DNA from: Orrella daihaiensis
GTDB lineage: Bacteria; Pseudomonadota; Gammaproteobacteria; Burkholderiales; Burkholderiaceae_B
Assembly: GCF_022811525.1 (NCBI RefSeq)
Contig: NZ_CP063982.1
Coordinates: 2,666,001 to 2,730,000 of the forward strand
Direction: 5' to 3'
DNA length: 64,000 nt
The notes beneath the pieces were generated by a model that saw only the letters and a program-made list of their open reading frames with translations, ran no database searches and was not told where the DNA came from. Positions within the stretch are counted from its first letter, which is position 1, and every line of letters starts with the position of its first letter. Both the position numbers and the translations under genes were made by a program. Of this stretch, positions 33,743 through 43,225 are shown piece by piece.

Positions 33743-35656
33743 TTGGATACCAACACCTCCATGCGTTTAAAGCCACAACAGGTCAGACGACTGGGTGTGG
33801 CGGTGGGTCTTGCCTTGCTCATACTTGTCTGGTCGAGCTACTTTTTTGCGTATCAATCTGTTCAGAATAGTTTCACCAAATCCACAGAGAGTGCCTTGGC
33901 CTCAGAGACCACGTTACTGGAGGATCATCTTGAGCGCTCACTTAATCTTGTCACGACCATTTTGCTGACCATGGGTGAGATGACCAATATCACCATGGTC
34001 ACTCCGGATGTGCTGACACCGGAGGAATTGCAACGTGCGATCGGAAACTCACATGTCATTCGCAGCCTGTCCTTGATCGATAGCGCTGGTCTGGTGCTCA
34101 CGAGCTCAAACCCTGGCAACATCGGTAAAACCATCAGTCCGGATAGTTTTTCTGATGATAGTCATGACATCACATGGCGTATTGGTAAAGTTAGATTCGG
34201 TGAAGTCCTGCCGTATCGCGACATCTCGGATTGGTCACAAGAGAGAACCTCCCCGACCCAACAGCTTATGCCTGCCTTCTACTCAGTCGATCAGGACGGC
34301 AAACAACTCATTTGGGTCGCCACGATCAACATTTCTTTCTTTGAAAACGTCTGGAGCAGAATTGATCACAACCCTGCCGTTGAGATTGCCATCTTCAACT
34401 ACACGGGTAAAAAAGTGATGAATCATCATGCCCAGCCAGTATCCACAGCAGAGGTCTTCAAACAACTCTCGAGCGCAATCTCCTATCAAGATATCGGAAG
34501 TTTCTATCTAGCCCAAGACGATAATTTTCTGGTGGTCTACCGGTCTGACAGCCAGTCGCCCATGATTGTGACAAGCATCGCCAACATGGATACGCTAAGC
34601 GCAGACACGGTACAAACCCGCGAGTTTTTATTGCTTATCGCAACACTGGGATCTTTGCTTATTGTCGGGGTGTTATCCGCTCTATACCGACTCTACATCA
34701 GGCAAGCAAGGGCAGCCGTGATGTCAGACAATCTGCTGGCTGGCATCACCACGCACCTGTTGATGACACGCTCAGACCTCAGAGGCCGGATTGAAGACGT
34801 TAACGAACCTATGCTTGCAGCCACTGGGTACTCTAGAGCAGAGCTGCTTGGCAAAGATCACAAAATACTCAACAGCGGTCTGGAAAAGCCAGAGCTCTTC
34901 GAACACATGTGGAAGACTTTGGCTGCCGGCGAGATCTGGCGGGGCACATTTCGTAACAAAACAAAGTCTGGTGAATTGTTATGGCTGACGGCCACCATCA
35001 TCCCGTTTCGTAACGAGTGGGGGGACACCACCCACTACATCTCCCTCTACAGTGATATCACCCAAGCAATCCGACTGTCACAAGAGTACGAACGGGAAAA
35101 GGCCGCGCGGTTAACTCTCGAGTCACTCAATCAAAAACTGCGTTCGGAGGCTACCCTTGATCCATTGACTCAGGTAGCAAATCGTCGTGGTTTGGACGAG
35201 TTTGTCCGGGAAATGAATGAGCAGAAAGACCTCGCCCGTATGTCACTGGCAGTCCTGATGATTGATATTGATCATTTCAAGCAAATCAACGACACTTGGG
35301 GGCATGGTGTTGGTGATGTGGTTCTTCAAACACTTGCCGAAAAGTGGTCTGGTGCCATACGCTCATCAGATCTATTGGTTCGCCTTGGCGGTGAAGAGTT
35401 TGCCCTTATCCTGCCTCGCACACCCCGAATCAGTGCTGAACGGATAGCTGAGAAGCTATGCGCACAGACTGCAAGTCAGCTAATCGAGATAGCCGATAGC
35501 GACCAGCCTCTGCGTGTCACGATTAGCATTGGTGTGGCGTATGCGGCTCATGTTGCCGATCAGACAATCGATGCGCTGCTTAGCCAAGCTGATGATGCAC
35601 TGTATGCTGCCAAATCAGGTGGACGCAACAAAGTGGTCACCCTCAGTGTTGATTAG
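33743..35656 (+). CDS. membrane diguanylate cyclase (periplasmic sensor-PAS-GGDEF)
   Basis: The 637-residue protein has a TM segment near 18-35, a periplasmic dCache-like sensor to about 295, a second TM near 295-315, a PAS domain (about 335-450) and a GGDEF domain (about 475-635). The active site is GGEEF at 549-553 and the inhibitory I-site RSSD at 540-543. It should therefore make c-di-GMP with product feedback. The TTG start is 3 bp after the binding-protein stop; ATG 33761 is possible. Pairing with an SBP suggests it senses ligand-loaded SBP. Confidence 0.88.
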   Translation: MDTNTSMRLKPQQVRRLGVAVGLALLILVWSSYFFAYQSVQNSFTKSTESALASETTLLEDHLERSLNLVTTILLTMGEMTNITMVTPDVLTPEELQRAIGNSHVIRSLSLIDSAGLVLTSSNPGNIGKTISPDSFSDDSHDITWRIGKVRFGEVLPYRDISDWSQERTSPTQQLMPAFYSVDQDGKQLIWVATINISFFENVWSRIDHNPAVEIAIFNYTGKKVMNHHAQPVSTAEVFKQLSSAISYQDIGSFYLAQDDNFLVVYRSDSQSPMIVTSIANMDTLSADTVQTREFLLLIATLGSLLIVGVLSALYRLYIRQARAAVMSDNLLAGITTHLLMTRSDLRGRIEDVNEPMLAATGYSRAELLGKDHKILNSGLEKPELFEHMWKTLAAGEIWRGTFRNKTKSGELLWLTATIIPFRNEWGDTTHYISLYSDITQAIRLSQEYEREKAARLTLESLNQKLRSEATLDPLTQVANRRGLDEFVREMNEQKDLARMSLAVLMIDIDHFKQINDTWGHGVGDVVLQTLAEKWSGAIRSSDLLVRLGGEEFALILPRTPRISAERIAEKLCAQTASQLIEIADSDQPLRVTISIGVAYAAHVADQTIDALLSQADDALYAAKSGGRNKVVTLSVD

Positions 35657-35700
35657 TCTGACTTGATGATCTGCTTGTATTGACTGCTTAAATTGTCCAC

Positions 35701-38346
35701 TTAATCGTGGCCTTTCATTGGGCTATTCAAGGCTAAAGCATCCTCGAGCCTCATGGCACGAGCATATAACCACCCTTGTGCTCGCTGACAGCCGGCCGCA
35801 TGCAACCATTTTCTTTGTTGCTCAGTCTCAACACCTTCGGCAGTAACCGTCAATCCGAGCGTATGGGCAAGCCCCAAGATCACTTCAATGATGTTCTCCT
35901 GCACACCATCGCCAATGCCAGCGACAAATGCTGCATCAATCTTAAGCTTGTCTAGCGGCATGTTCGCTAAACGCGACAGGGACGAATGCCCCTTACCAAA
36001 ATCATCGATTGCCACTTTAAGGCCAAGCTCTCGAATTTGCTGCAACTGAGCAATCAGCAATTCTTCCTGATTGGAAAGATCCGTCTCTGTGATCTCAAGT
36101 ACCAGGCTAGAAACAAAATCCGGATGGTCTGCTGCAAATCGCTTCAAGCTACTTAGCAGCTTCTGATTCAGAAACTGCCTAGGGGAAACGTTGACGGCAA
36201 TCTGGGCCCCGGCAAACTTGGCTTGCAATTGCGGCATGGCTGCAAATACCTGATCTAGCATACTGTGCGATAGGCTGACGATTAAGTCAGACTCTTCAGC
36301 CACTGCAATGAATTCATCTGGTGCAACAAATCCAAGCACCGGATCATACCAACGGGCTAACGCTTCGAATCCAACCACACGACCGGTGGCCAAGCTGACT
36401 TCCGGCTGAAAGTGCGGCACGATTCGCCCAGCCCTGATTGCTTCTGGCAATGCGGCCTGAATGACTAATTGACGCTTCATTTTCTGACCCAGGCGGTCGT
36501 CGTACCAGACGATTTTGCTGCCAGAAACAGCACGTTTCGCTTCGTAAAGTGCGGCGTCAGCTTGTTGCAGCAAATCTTTAAGTGACTGCCCGAACTGCGG
36601 ATATTGAGTGACGCCGATGCTGGCTGTCGCCTCGTATAGATTGTCATCGAGCATCACGCGGTATTTAACCAAGTCAGCCCGAAGTTGCTCCCTGAGCATT
36701 TGCAGCGACTGCGACGCATCGACAGGAACGTAGGCCAGAAACTCGTCACCCGAACGTCGGCCAAGCAAGTGCCCGTGTGGCAAGCATTCACTAAAATGAT
36801 CTGCAGCCGCCTGAATAATATCGTCACCTTTTTCATGGCCCCACAAATCATTGATTTGCTTAAGCCTGTCAAGGTCAATAAACAAAAACAAGAATGGCTT
36901 GTTTTCTGTGGCCGGGTCATTGATCTGCTGGACAATAAAATCAGTAAAAGCACGGTAATTGGGTTTGCCTGTCAGAGGATCCTCATAAGCCAATTGGCGC
37001 AGACGCTCTTCGGCGTGCTTGATTTGACGGATATCGGTAAAGATAGCAACTCTGCCAGTCTCTTTGCCTTCGCTGTCATGTACGACCGATACGGCAAGCT
37101 GAACCGGTATTGAATGACCCTCACAATCAAAAAAAACTGTCTCGCCACGCCAGCGACCCGTTTGCGCAATAGTCTGAGCAATCGTCTGATCCGCGCTATC
37201 TTGTGTGGGCGCGCGATAAATTTTCCCTGATTGCTGACCAATGATTTGCTCACGGGTGTAACCAGTAATCGACAGCAACGCAGTGTTGACATCGACAACG
37301 ACACCTTTGACGTCAGTAACCATAATGGCTTCACCTGCCGTCTCGTATACGCTGGCCGCTGTTTTTAACTGATCCAGCGTGGTGCGCTGATCTGTGAGCA
37401 GCTTAACCAGCGTATTCTGGATCTCGGAAATCTCATCAGAGGCTTGCTCTGACTGCAAGGACACACTCTCGCCCCGCACCACTGACCTCGATTGTGTCAC
37501 TAGGGTCTCTAGTCGAGCCAAGGTACGTTTTGCAAACCCTGTTGACCAGGCCAGGCCAAGCCGACGGGCGTACAGCCCCACTAGCGCCACGGCGCACAAC
37601 AGCAATATCAAAGTAAGCAACTGCTGCTGAAAGGAATCGGTAACAGTGAGATAAAAAACAAATTCGCCATTTGGAGTGTTAATCGTTTGTCGGCTTGTAG
37701 TGGACACTGTCAAGAGTCCAAAGTCGTACGTACCAAGAGCAGCCGGCCTGCGGAAATTAACTTTAATTGCAGTCTCTAGCCCAAATTGCAGCTGCATCAG
37801 CGAGCGATCAATTCCATAAGCACCGATGGCGTAACCCACAACACTGCGACTCATGGGAGAGACAATGGGCGCCACCATTAATACATGCAGACCAGACGAC
37901 TCATTTTGTATGACTTCGAAATGCAACTGTGGACCTTCAAGCCAAGTAGTGTGGCTTTTTTGATACTCATGCTCTGTCAAAAAGAAGTCATCCGGGACAA
38001 GATATTCACGTCCCCGATAATCAAGCACACCGAAACGGAAGGTATCGGTACGATTCAGCCCGGCAAGCAGGGGTGCCAGATAGGCGTTGCGGTCAGTGGT
38101 ATCGGTCAACGCGGTCCACAATACAGGCGAGTTTGCCAAACCCTCAAGGGCACTAGAAATCGTTGAAATTTCAGCACTGATACGGGCACCGATAATGTCT
38201 TGCTTGGATTTCAGATCTGAGGTCAATGCATAGAATCCACCGCCGACAGCGACCACAAACAACAAAGCTAGTGTGAAGGCCAATTGCAACCCGATCACCT
38301 TGGCAACGCCTTGTCCGACTTCAGATCGCAAAGATCTTTGTGTCAT
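35701..38346 (-). CDS. membrane GGDEF-EAL protein with CHASE4-like sensor and PAS
   Basis: The 881-residue protein has TM segments near 18-40 and 243-262, enclosing a CHASE4-like periplasmic domain. A HAMP-like linker, a PAS domain (about 325-440), GGDEF (455-615) and EAL (630-875) follow. The GGDEF motif is degenerate, SGDEF at 532-536 with no RxxD site. The EAL domain keeps EALARW (661-666), NVSPRQF, LEITET, IDDFGKG, LKIDAAF and EGVETEQQ. A c-di-GMP phosphodiesterase is the likelier activity. Its ATG overlaps the stop of the upstream SBP gene by 4 bp. Confidence 0.88.
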   Translation of the reverse strand: MTQRSLRSEVGQGVAKVIGLQLAFTLALLFVVAVGGGFYALTSDLKSKQDIIGARISAEISTISSALEGLANSPVLWTALTDTTDRNAYLAPLLAGLNRTDTFRFGVLDYRGREYLVPDDFFLTEHEYQKSHTTWLEGPQLHFEVIQNESSGLHVLMVAPIVSPMSRSVVGYAIGAYGIDRSLMQLQFGLETAIKVNFRRPAALGTYDFGLLTVSTTSRQTINTPNGEFVFYLTVTDSFQQQLLTLILLLCAVALVGLYARRLGLAWSTGFAKRTLARLETLVTQSRSVVRGESVSLQSEQASDEISEIQNTLVKLLTDQRTTLDQLKTAASVYETAGEAIMVTDVKGVVVDVNTALLSITGYTREQIIGQQSGKIYRAPTQDSADQTIAQTIAQTGRWRGETVFFDCEGHSIPVQLAVSVVHDSEGKETGRVAIFTDIRQIKHAEERLRQLAYEDPLTGKPNYRAFTDFIVQQINDPATENKPFLFLFIDLDRLKQINDLWGHEKGDDIIQAAADHFSECLPHGHLLGRRSGDEFLAYVPVDASQSLQMLREQLRADLVKYRVMLDDNLYEATASIGVTQYPQFGQSLKDLLQQADAALYEAKRAVSGSKIVWYDDRLGQKMKRQLVIQAALPEAIRAGRIVPHFQPEVSLATGRVVGFEALARWYDPVLGFVAPDEFIAVAEESDLIVSLSHSMLDQVFAAMPQLQAKFAGAQIAVNVSPRQFLNQKLLSSLKRFAADHPDFVSSLVLEITETDLSNQEELLIAQLQQIRELGLKVAIDDFGKGHSSLSRLANMPLDKLKIDAAFVAGIGDGVQENIIEVILGLAHTLGLTVTAEGVETEQQRKWLHAAGCQRAQGWLYARAMRLEDALALNSPMKGHD

Positions 38347-39569
38347 TTGCTTGGCCCATTCTCAGGAACCGGCAACAAAGCGCCATCAGGCTCAATATGG
38401 ACAAACAACACTTGTTTTGCCGTCAATCCATCGTGATTGGTATCAGTGAATGGTCGGTCATAATCCCGAATGGCACCTGCAAATGGTGGCAATGTCTGTA
38501 AGGCAGCCTGAACCGCTGCTCTATCCGTTGAACCAGCCTGCTCTACACCGAGCGCCAGTAAATGCGTCATGTCATAGGCCTGTGCCACACCGACGGGGCT
38601 GGAGATTAGCGCAACATTCAGCACGCCGGTACGCTGCATCACCTCCCTTGCAAGCGCTTGAGCTGTAGGTCTGGGATTGTCCACAAAACTGAAGGTTTGA
38701 ATAATATCGACATCTACCAGACCGGCACTTGGCTTAATGAGCTGATGTAACAGCCCACCAGTCACACCCCAGTGTGAGACGATTGGCAGGCGCTCCTTGT
38801 CAGGCAGGGTGGCCATGCTATTAATAATGGCAGCACCCTCACCTTCATTGGCGACCATAATGACCGCTTGACCACCGGCATCAATGCAATTTTGTAAGTC
38901 TGCAGCAAAATCAGTCTGACCCCACTGATACCATTTTGAGTGCACTAACTGCTGAGCAGTTTGAGCCAGATTCAGGTCTAAGGCATTAGCGCCAGACCGC
39001 CCCCAAGCAGTATTCGGAAAGAGGGCACATAATCGAGTGGCCGAATGAGCATCAAGCGCCTGCCTCATCATGGCCGGAATGGCCCAGCTATCCTTTAGAG
39101 AAAGCCGGTACACGTAGGGGTTTTTCAAAGGGTCATCCGTAATGGGATTGGCTGACCCCCACAAGCTAACAGAGACAACCTTCAGCTCGTTGGCCAGTGG
39201 CATCGTTTCCATAATGGTTGGACTGAACTTGCCACCATATATGGCAACCAAGTCAGGCATCACTGCCAAGGACTTGAAGTTGTCACGTGCCCGCGCAGAA
39301 ATGCCATGATTGTCTTCGGTCACCAGCTTCAATGGGCGTCCATTCAGCACGCCGCCACGAGCGTTGATTTCATCGATAGCGATCTGTGCACCGAGCGTAA
39401 TTGAAGCAGCTGATGTGCTTGACGGTTGTGTGAAGGCCCCATCAAAACCAATCAATACTGGCTGCTGTACTGCGCTAGTCGATTGCGCTAATACGAATGG
39501 CGCGACGAGGGCTGCACAAACCGCCGCAAACTGTTTTATGAACCAATTCGTCAGGTGCTGAGGTATCAC
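38343..39569 (-). CDS. type 1 periplasmic binding protein (LivJ-like) coupled to GGDEF-EAL
   Basis: The 408-residue protein has a signal peptide (KQFAAVCAALVAPFVLAQS) and the branched-chain amino-acid-type fold. Key segments are LIGFDGAFTQPSSTSAASITLGAQIAIDEINARGG, DLVAIYGGKFSPTIMETMPLANEL, CALFPNTAWGRSGANAL and VVSVSLWGSANPITDDPLKNPYVYRLS. The frame is open to 39842, but the GTG at 39569 follows GAGGG and directly begins the signal region. It overlaps the GGDEF-EAL gene. No LivHMGF transporter genes are present, so it is likely a sensor for its neighbour. Confidence 0.85.
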   Translation of the reverse strand: MIPQHLTNWFIKQFAAVCAALVAPFVLAQSTSAVQQPVLIGFDGAFTQPSSTSAASITLGAQIAIDEINARGGVLNGRPLKLVTEDNHGISARARDNFKSLAVMPDLVAIYGGKFSPTIMETMPLANELKVVSVSLWGSANPITDDPLKNPYVYRLSLKDSWAIPAMMRQALDAHSATRLCALFPNTAWGRSGANALDLNLAQTAQQLVHSKWYQWGQTDFAADLQNCIDAGGQAVIMVANEGEGAAIINSMATLPDKERLPIVSHWGVTGGLLHQLIKPSAGLVDVDIIQTFSFVDNPRPTAQALAREVMQRTGVLNVALISSPVGVAQAYDMTHLLALGVEQAGSTDRAAVQAALQTLPPFAGAIRDYDRPFTDTNHDGLTAKQVLFVHIEPDGALLPVPENGPSK

Positions 39570-39773
39570 ATTACCCTCGCTTTCAAATTTCAGTGGGGCA
39601 CCAAGCACCTCTGGTACGATCCTAGGGTACCCTTGTGTTCCCTTAGTGTAGCAGTCACCGCAAACATCAGAGCCGCGACTATCGCCATGATTTGGCTGAC
39701 GTCTGATATTCTTGACGCGTGCTTGATAATCACAACATTTAACCAAACTTCGCGCCGTTGCCTGAGACAGCCT

Positions 39774-40301
39774 ATGCCAATTTCCATTCAAAACTGCCGG
39801 ATTGAAAGCGACATCGGCGAGATTCAAGCTATTCTGAATCACGTTATCGCGACCTCGACAGCGCTTTATGACTACCAGCCCCGATCACTTGACAACGTTC
39901 GCATCTGGGCCGAACAAAAGCTTGCCAACGGATTACCTTTACGCTGTGCATTTGACGCCACGGGGATACTCGTAGGGTTCGCAACATACGGCGCATTTCG
40001 CCCTCAGCCGGCATATAAGTACACGGTAGAGCACTCTATTTACGTCAGGGATGGATACCATGGACGCGGCATCGCCTCTGATTTGATGATGGATTTACTC
40101 AATCAGGCGACTATTGGCCAGTATCATGTGATGGTTGGGTGTATCGATGCTCAAAATGTAGGGAGCATTTCTTTGCACAAAAAATTTGGGTTCGAGTATT
40201 GCGGTACAGTCAAGCAAGCCGGTTTCAAGTTTGGCCGCTGGCTAGATGCATCTTTTTACCAAAAGGTGCTTGCGACACCTTACAACCCTGTTGATGGTTA
40301 A
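39774..40301 (+). CDS. GNAT family N-acetyltransferase
   Basis: The 175-residue protein begins at ATG 39774 (MPISIQNCRIESDIGEIQAILN). It has the GNAT core VEHSIYVRDGYHGRGIASDLMMDLL, with the R/Q-x-x-G-x-A acetyl-CoA loop, and VGCIDAQNVGSISLHKKFGFEYCG. It looks closest to the phosphinothricin/amino-acid acetyltransferase group (PAT-like). The open frame continues upstream to 39555 but lacks homologous content. Divergent from the LivJ-like binding-protein gene. Confidence 0.85.
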   Translation: MPISIQNCRIESDIGEIQAILNHVIATSTALYDYQPRSLDNVRIWAEQKLANGLPLRCAFDATGILVGFATYGAFRPQPAYKYTVEHSIYVRDGYHGRGIASDLMMDLLNQATIGQYHVMVGCIDAQNVGSISLHKKFGFEYCGTVKQAGFKFGRWLDASFYQKVLATPYNPVDG

Positions 40302-40356
40302 ACAGCAGTTGTCTATGCTCGAGTGTTAATTGTGTAGTTGCGCTAGATTCAGACAT

Positions 40357-41064
40357 ATGATTCCTATCCAAATAGAATCCGCCTGGCGCGGCACTTCGGA
40401 TTGCCGCCATTGTGGCATCCGCGACATGGTGCTGTTTGCAGATCTCAACGAATCAGATTTTGCGTCGATTCACGCACCCATCGACGACCTTGTATTTCAC
40501 GCTGGCGACACTCTATTTCTGGAGGGTGATTCGGCTGAACATGTTTTCACGATCCGCAAGGGGCTAGTGAAAGTTGTGCGCAACACCCCTGATGGGCGCG
40601 TCCGAATTGTCAGGATCTTAAGAGCGGGTGATGTTGCAGGCCTGGAGGGACTATTTGCCCCGAGCTACGAAAGCGATGTAGTTGCAGCTAGCGAGGCGAG
40701 CGTCTGTCGCATCCCGATATCGATCATCAAAAATCTTTCAACCACTTCGCCGCGTTTGCATATGCGACTGATGGAGCGCTGGCACAAGGCTGTCAAAGAT
40801 TCTGAAGACTGGCTGGCTGACCTGAATTTTGGAACAGCCCGACAACGTGTGGCCAACATCATTCTTAAAATGCGTCATGATGAAGACCCCTCATTGACAT
40901 CGCTGTTCTCACGCGAGGACATGGGGGCAATGTCTGACCTAAAGCTCGAAACGGTTAGCCGGGAAGTTAGCCGCTGGGTGAAAGAGGGCGCTATTGAACC
41001 CATGGATCGGATTGGCCGCCTGTACCGAATCATCGACCTGCCGAAACTGAAGCGGGCCGACTGA
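40357..41064 (+). CDS. Crp/Fnr family transcriptional regulator
   Basis: The 235-residue protein has an N-terminal CRHCGIRDM segment, a cyclic-nucleotide-like beta-barrel (DTLFLEGDSAEHVFTIRKGLVKV, then RAGDVAGLEGLF) and a C-terminal winged HTH with SREDMGAMSDLKLETVSREVSRW. Only two N-terminal cysteines are seen, so a canonical FNR [4Fe-4S] cluster is not supported. The HTH resembles FNR-like TVSRE recognition helices. ATG 40357 is chosen over GTG 40330. It might act at FNR-type sites such as that upstream of hemA, which is only inference. Confidence 0.88.
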   Translation: MIPIQIESAWRGTSDCRHCGIRDMVLFADLNESDFASIHAPIDDLVFHAGDTLFLEGDSAEHVFTIRKGLVKVVRNTPDGRVRIVRILRAGDVAGLEGLFAPSYESDVVAASEASVCRIPISIIKNLSTTSPRLHMRLMERWHKAVKDSEDWLADLNFGTARQRVANIILKMRHDEDPSLTSLFSREDMGAMSDLKLETVSREVSRWVKEGAIEPMDRIGRLYRIIDLPKLKRAD

Positions 41065-41079
41065 GATGGTCACATCCAC

Positions 41080-41682
41080 GTGATCGACAAAGCCTGGCTA
41101 TCAGCCATTGCGACAGCGATCATGGTGCTCGCGATTTTTCCGTATTTGTTATCTACAGTTCGTGGCATCATCCGTCCGCATGTCATGTCTTGGACCATCT
41201 GGGGCATTACCACGTCAATCGTATTTTGGGCTCAACGAGAGGCCGGTGGTGGCGTGGGTGCATGGCCTGTCGGTTTTTCTGCGTTAGTCGCATTTCTAAT
41301 TGCCGCGACAGCCTATACCAAGCGCGGTGACGTGCGAATTGTACGCAGCGACTGGGTTTTTTTCCTGACCGCACTGGCTGCCGTTCCGCTCTGGTATGCC
41401 ACCAACAATCCTTTGCTGGCTGTGCTGTTAGTCACAACGGTCGACATCCTAGGATTCGGCCCCACATTGCGCAAAGCATATGATCGCCCCGAGTCGGAAT
41501 CGCTATTGTTCTTTAGCCTGATCGTAGTGCGTAACGTGCTCGTGTTGATGGCACTTGAAAGCTACTCGGTGACCACGGCATTATTTCCTGCAGCCATCGG
41601 TACGATGGCTGCTACTGTTGCCGCCGTAGTAGTCACTCGACGACTTAAACTGAGACAGCGCAAAATCAGTCGTACTCATTAA
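41080..41682 (+). CDS. multi-spanning membrane protein of unknown function
   Basis: A 200-residue protein with about six to seven hydrophobic helices, starting with GTG 41080 (MIDKAWLSAIATAIMVLAIF). Conserved-looking polar spots are RPHVMSWTIWGI and TTVDILGFGPTLRKAYDRPESES. The repeat-like layout of PHVMSWTIWG and GFGPTLRKAY recalls small PQ-loop/SWEET-like proteins, but I cannot assign a family. It follows the Crp/Fnr gene by 15 bp and precedes carbonic anhydrase, probably in one operon. Confidence 0.7.
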   Translation: MIDKAWLSAIATAIMVLAIFPYLLSTVRGIIRPHVMSWTIWGITTSIVFWAQREAGGGVGAWPVGFSALVAFLIAATAYTKRGDVRIVRSDWVFFLTALAAVPLWYATNNPLLAVLLVTTVDILGFGPTLRKAYDRPESESLLFFSLIVVRNVLVLMALESYSVTTALFPAAIGTMAATVAAVVVTRRLKLRQRKISRTH

Positions 41683-41700
41683 ATTCCTGGAACTTTGAGC

Positions 41701-42393
41701 ATGCTCACTTCGACGACAACATCTGGCTCAAACAGTAGTTTGGCAAAACTATTTGAAAGCAACCGCCGTTGGGTTGCGGATGTAACCCAAAATGACAAAG
41801 ACTATTTCACCCGCCTAGCGAACCAGCAGTCACCGGAATATCTATGGATTGGTTGCTCGGACTCGCGCGTACCGGCTAACCAGATCACGGGACTCGCGCC
41901 TGGCGAGGTGTTTGTCCACCGAAACATTGGTAATGTTGTGGTGCACACGGACTTGAATGTGCTGTCCGTCATTCAATTCGCCATCGAGGAACTTAAAGTC
42001 AGACATATCATTGTGGTTGGACACTATGGATGCTCGGGCGTGAAGGCGGCCATGCTAAACCGTAGGGTCGGTCTTGCTGACAACTGGATACGCCATATCC
42101 GCGATGTCCAACAAAAGCACTCGAACTACCTCGGGCATATTGTCAGAGACGATCAAAAACTCGATAGGCTCTGTGAACTAAATGTCATCGAGCAAGTCAT
42201 ACACGTTTGCCAAACCAGCAGTGTTCAACAAGCTTGGGCTGATGGTCAACCTGTGACTGTTCACGGCTGGGTATATGGTCTGCATGACGGCTTGGTGCGT
42301 GATTTGGACATCAGCATCACGTCTTCAGAAGAACTCACTGAACGGTACGAGTCTGTTCTTTCCATGCAATATCAACCTTTTGTTCGGCCGTAG
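41701..42393 (+). CDS. can: beta-class carbonic anhydrase
   Basis: The protein (230 residues from ATG 41701; TTG 41695 also in frame) carries WIGCSDSRVPANQITGLAPGEVFVHRNIGN and VVGHYGCSGVKAAM. These supply the zinc ligands Cys, His and Cys with the Asp-Arg dyad of beta carbonic anhydrases. It interconverts CO2 and bicarbonate in the cytoplasm. VHGWVYGLHDGLVRDL near the C-terminus is also conserved. It lies at the end of a likely Crp/Fnr-membrane protein-Can operon. Confidence 0.93.
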   Translation: MLTSTTTSGSNSSLAKLFESNRRWVADVTQNDKDYFTRLANQQSPEYLWIGCSDSRVPANQITGLAPGEVFVHRNIGNVVVHTDLNVLSVIQFAIEELKVRHIIVVGHYGCSGVKAAMLNRRVGLADNWIRHIRDVQQKHSNYLGHIVRDDQKLDRLCELNVIEQVIHVCQTSSVQQAWADGQPVTVHGWVYGLHDGLVRDLDISITSSEELTERYESVLSMQYQPFVRP

Positions 42394-42414
42394 TTTCGGA
42401 ATTAGACTTTTTGC

Positions 42415-43224
42415 ATGAAACTACTTTATCGAATCCTGCTGATTTTTTTGCTACTCGTGACTGCAGCTGCTGCGATCAAGTGGTGGCAAGACGGTGAGCG
42501 CATCGCGCATGCCCAGACACTGGGCTGGTATCAGCTACCAAGAGAGGCAACCAACCTATTGCCCGCCCCTGAAACGACGAAAGACGCAGTGGTGGCAGTA
42601 TTGGCTGCCCCAACCTACGGTTGGCGTGGATACTTTGCAGTTCATCCATGGCTTGTTTATAAGCGCGCCGGCGAGACGACATACACCCGGCATGAAGTCA
42701 TTGGCTGGGGCCGTACCAACGTCGTGCGGCGCAACCATGCCAGAGCTGATGGTCAATGGTACGGTGCAACCCCTAAGCTGCTGGTATTGCATCGGGGGCC
42801 TGTTGCTGAAAACATGATCCCGGACATCGAACGAGCGATTGCCAGCTATCCCTATGCCCAAACCTATCGAAGCTATCCTGGGCCAAACAGCAACACGTTT
42901 TTGGCTCATATCGGCCGTTCGGTTCCCGCTTTAGATCTGGACTTGCCGCCCACCGCCATCGGGAAGGACTATCGTCCTTTAGACGACCCATTCGGTTCCC
43001 CCCCCTCTGGCCGTGGCATTCAGTTATCGCTCGAAGGGCTACTGGGCTTGATTGCCAGCCCACAAGAGGGGTTTGAATTCAACCTGCTCGGCTTGGGGGT
43101 TGGAGTGGACTTCAATTGCCCTGCACTACGACTGCCTTTTGTGGGACGGCTAGGATTTGATGGAACAATAGCGCACAATGGTTGTCGTGATGTTTACTCA
43201 ATCACAGAGGTGGAGGCTTCCTGA
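42415..43224 (+). CDS. DUF3750 domain-containing protein
   Basis: The 269-residue protein has an N-terminal membrane anchor (RILLIFLLLVTAAAAIKWW). The body matches DUF3750: FAVHPWLVYKRAGETTYTRHEVIGWG, YPYAQTYRSYPGPNSNTFLAHIGR, and the GRGIQLSLEGLLGLIASPQEGFEFNLLGLGVGVDF block. No enzymatic function is established. ATG of the next gene, cytochrome b561, follows its stop by one base, hinting at co-expression. Confidence 0.83.
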   Translation: MKLLYRILLIFLLLVTAAAAIKWWQDGERIAHAQTLGWYQLPREATNLLPAPETTKDAVVAVLAAPTYGWRGYFAVHPWLVYKRAGETTYTRHEVIGWGRTNVVRRNHARADGQWYGATPKLLVLHRGPVAENMIPDIERAIASYPYAQTYRSYPGPNSNTFLAHIGRSVPALDLDLPPTAIGKDYRPLDDPFGSPPSGRGIQLSLEGLLGLIASPQEGFEFNLLGLGVGVDFNCPALRLPFVGRLGFDGTIAHNGCRDVYSITEVEAS

Positions 43225-43225
43225 C

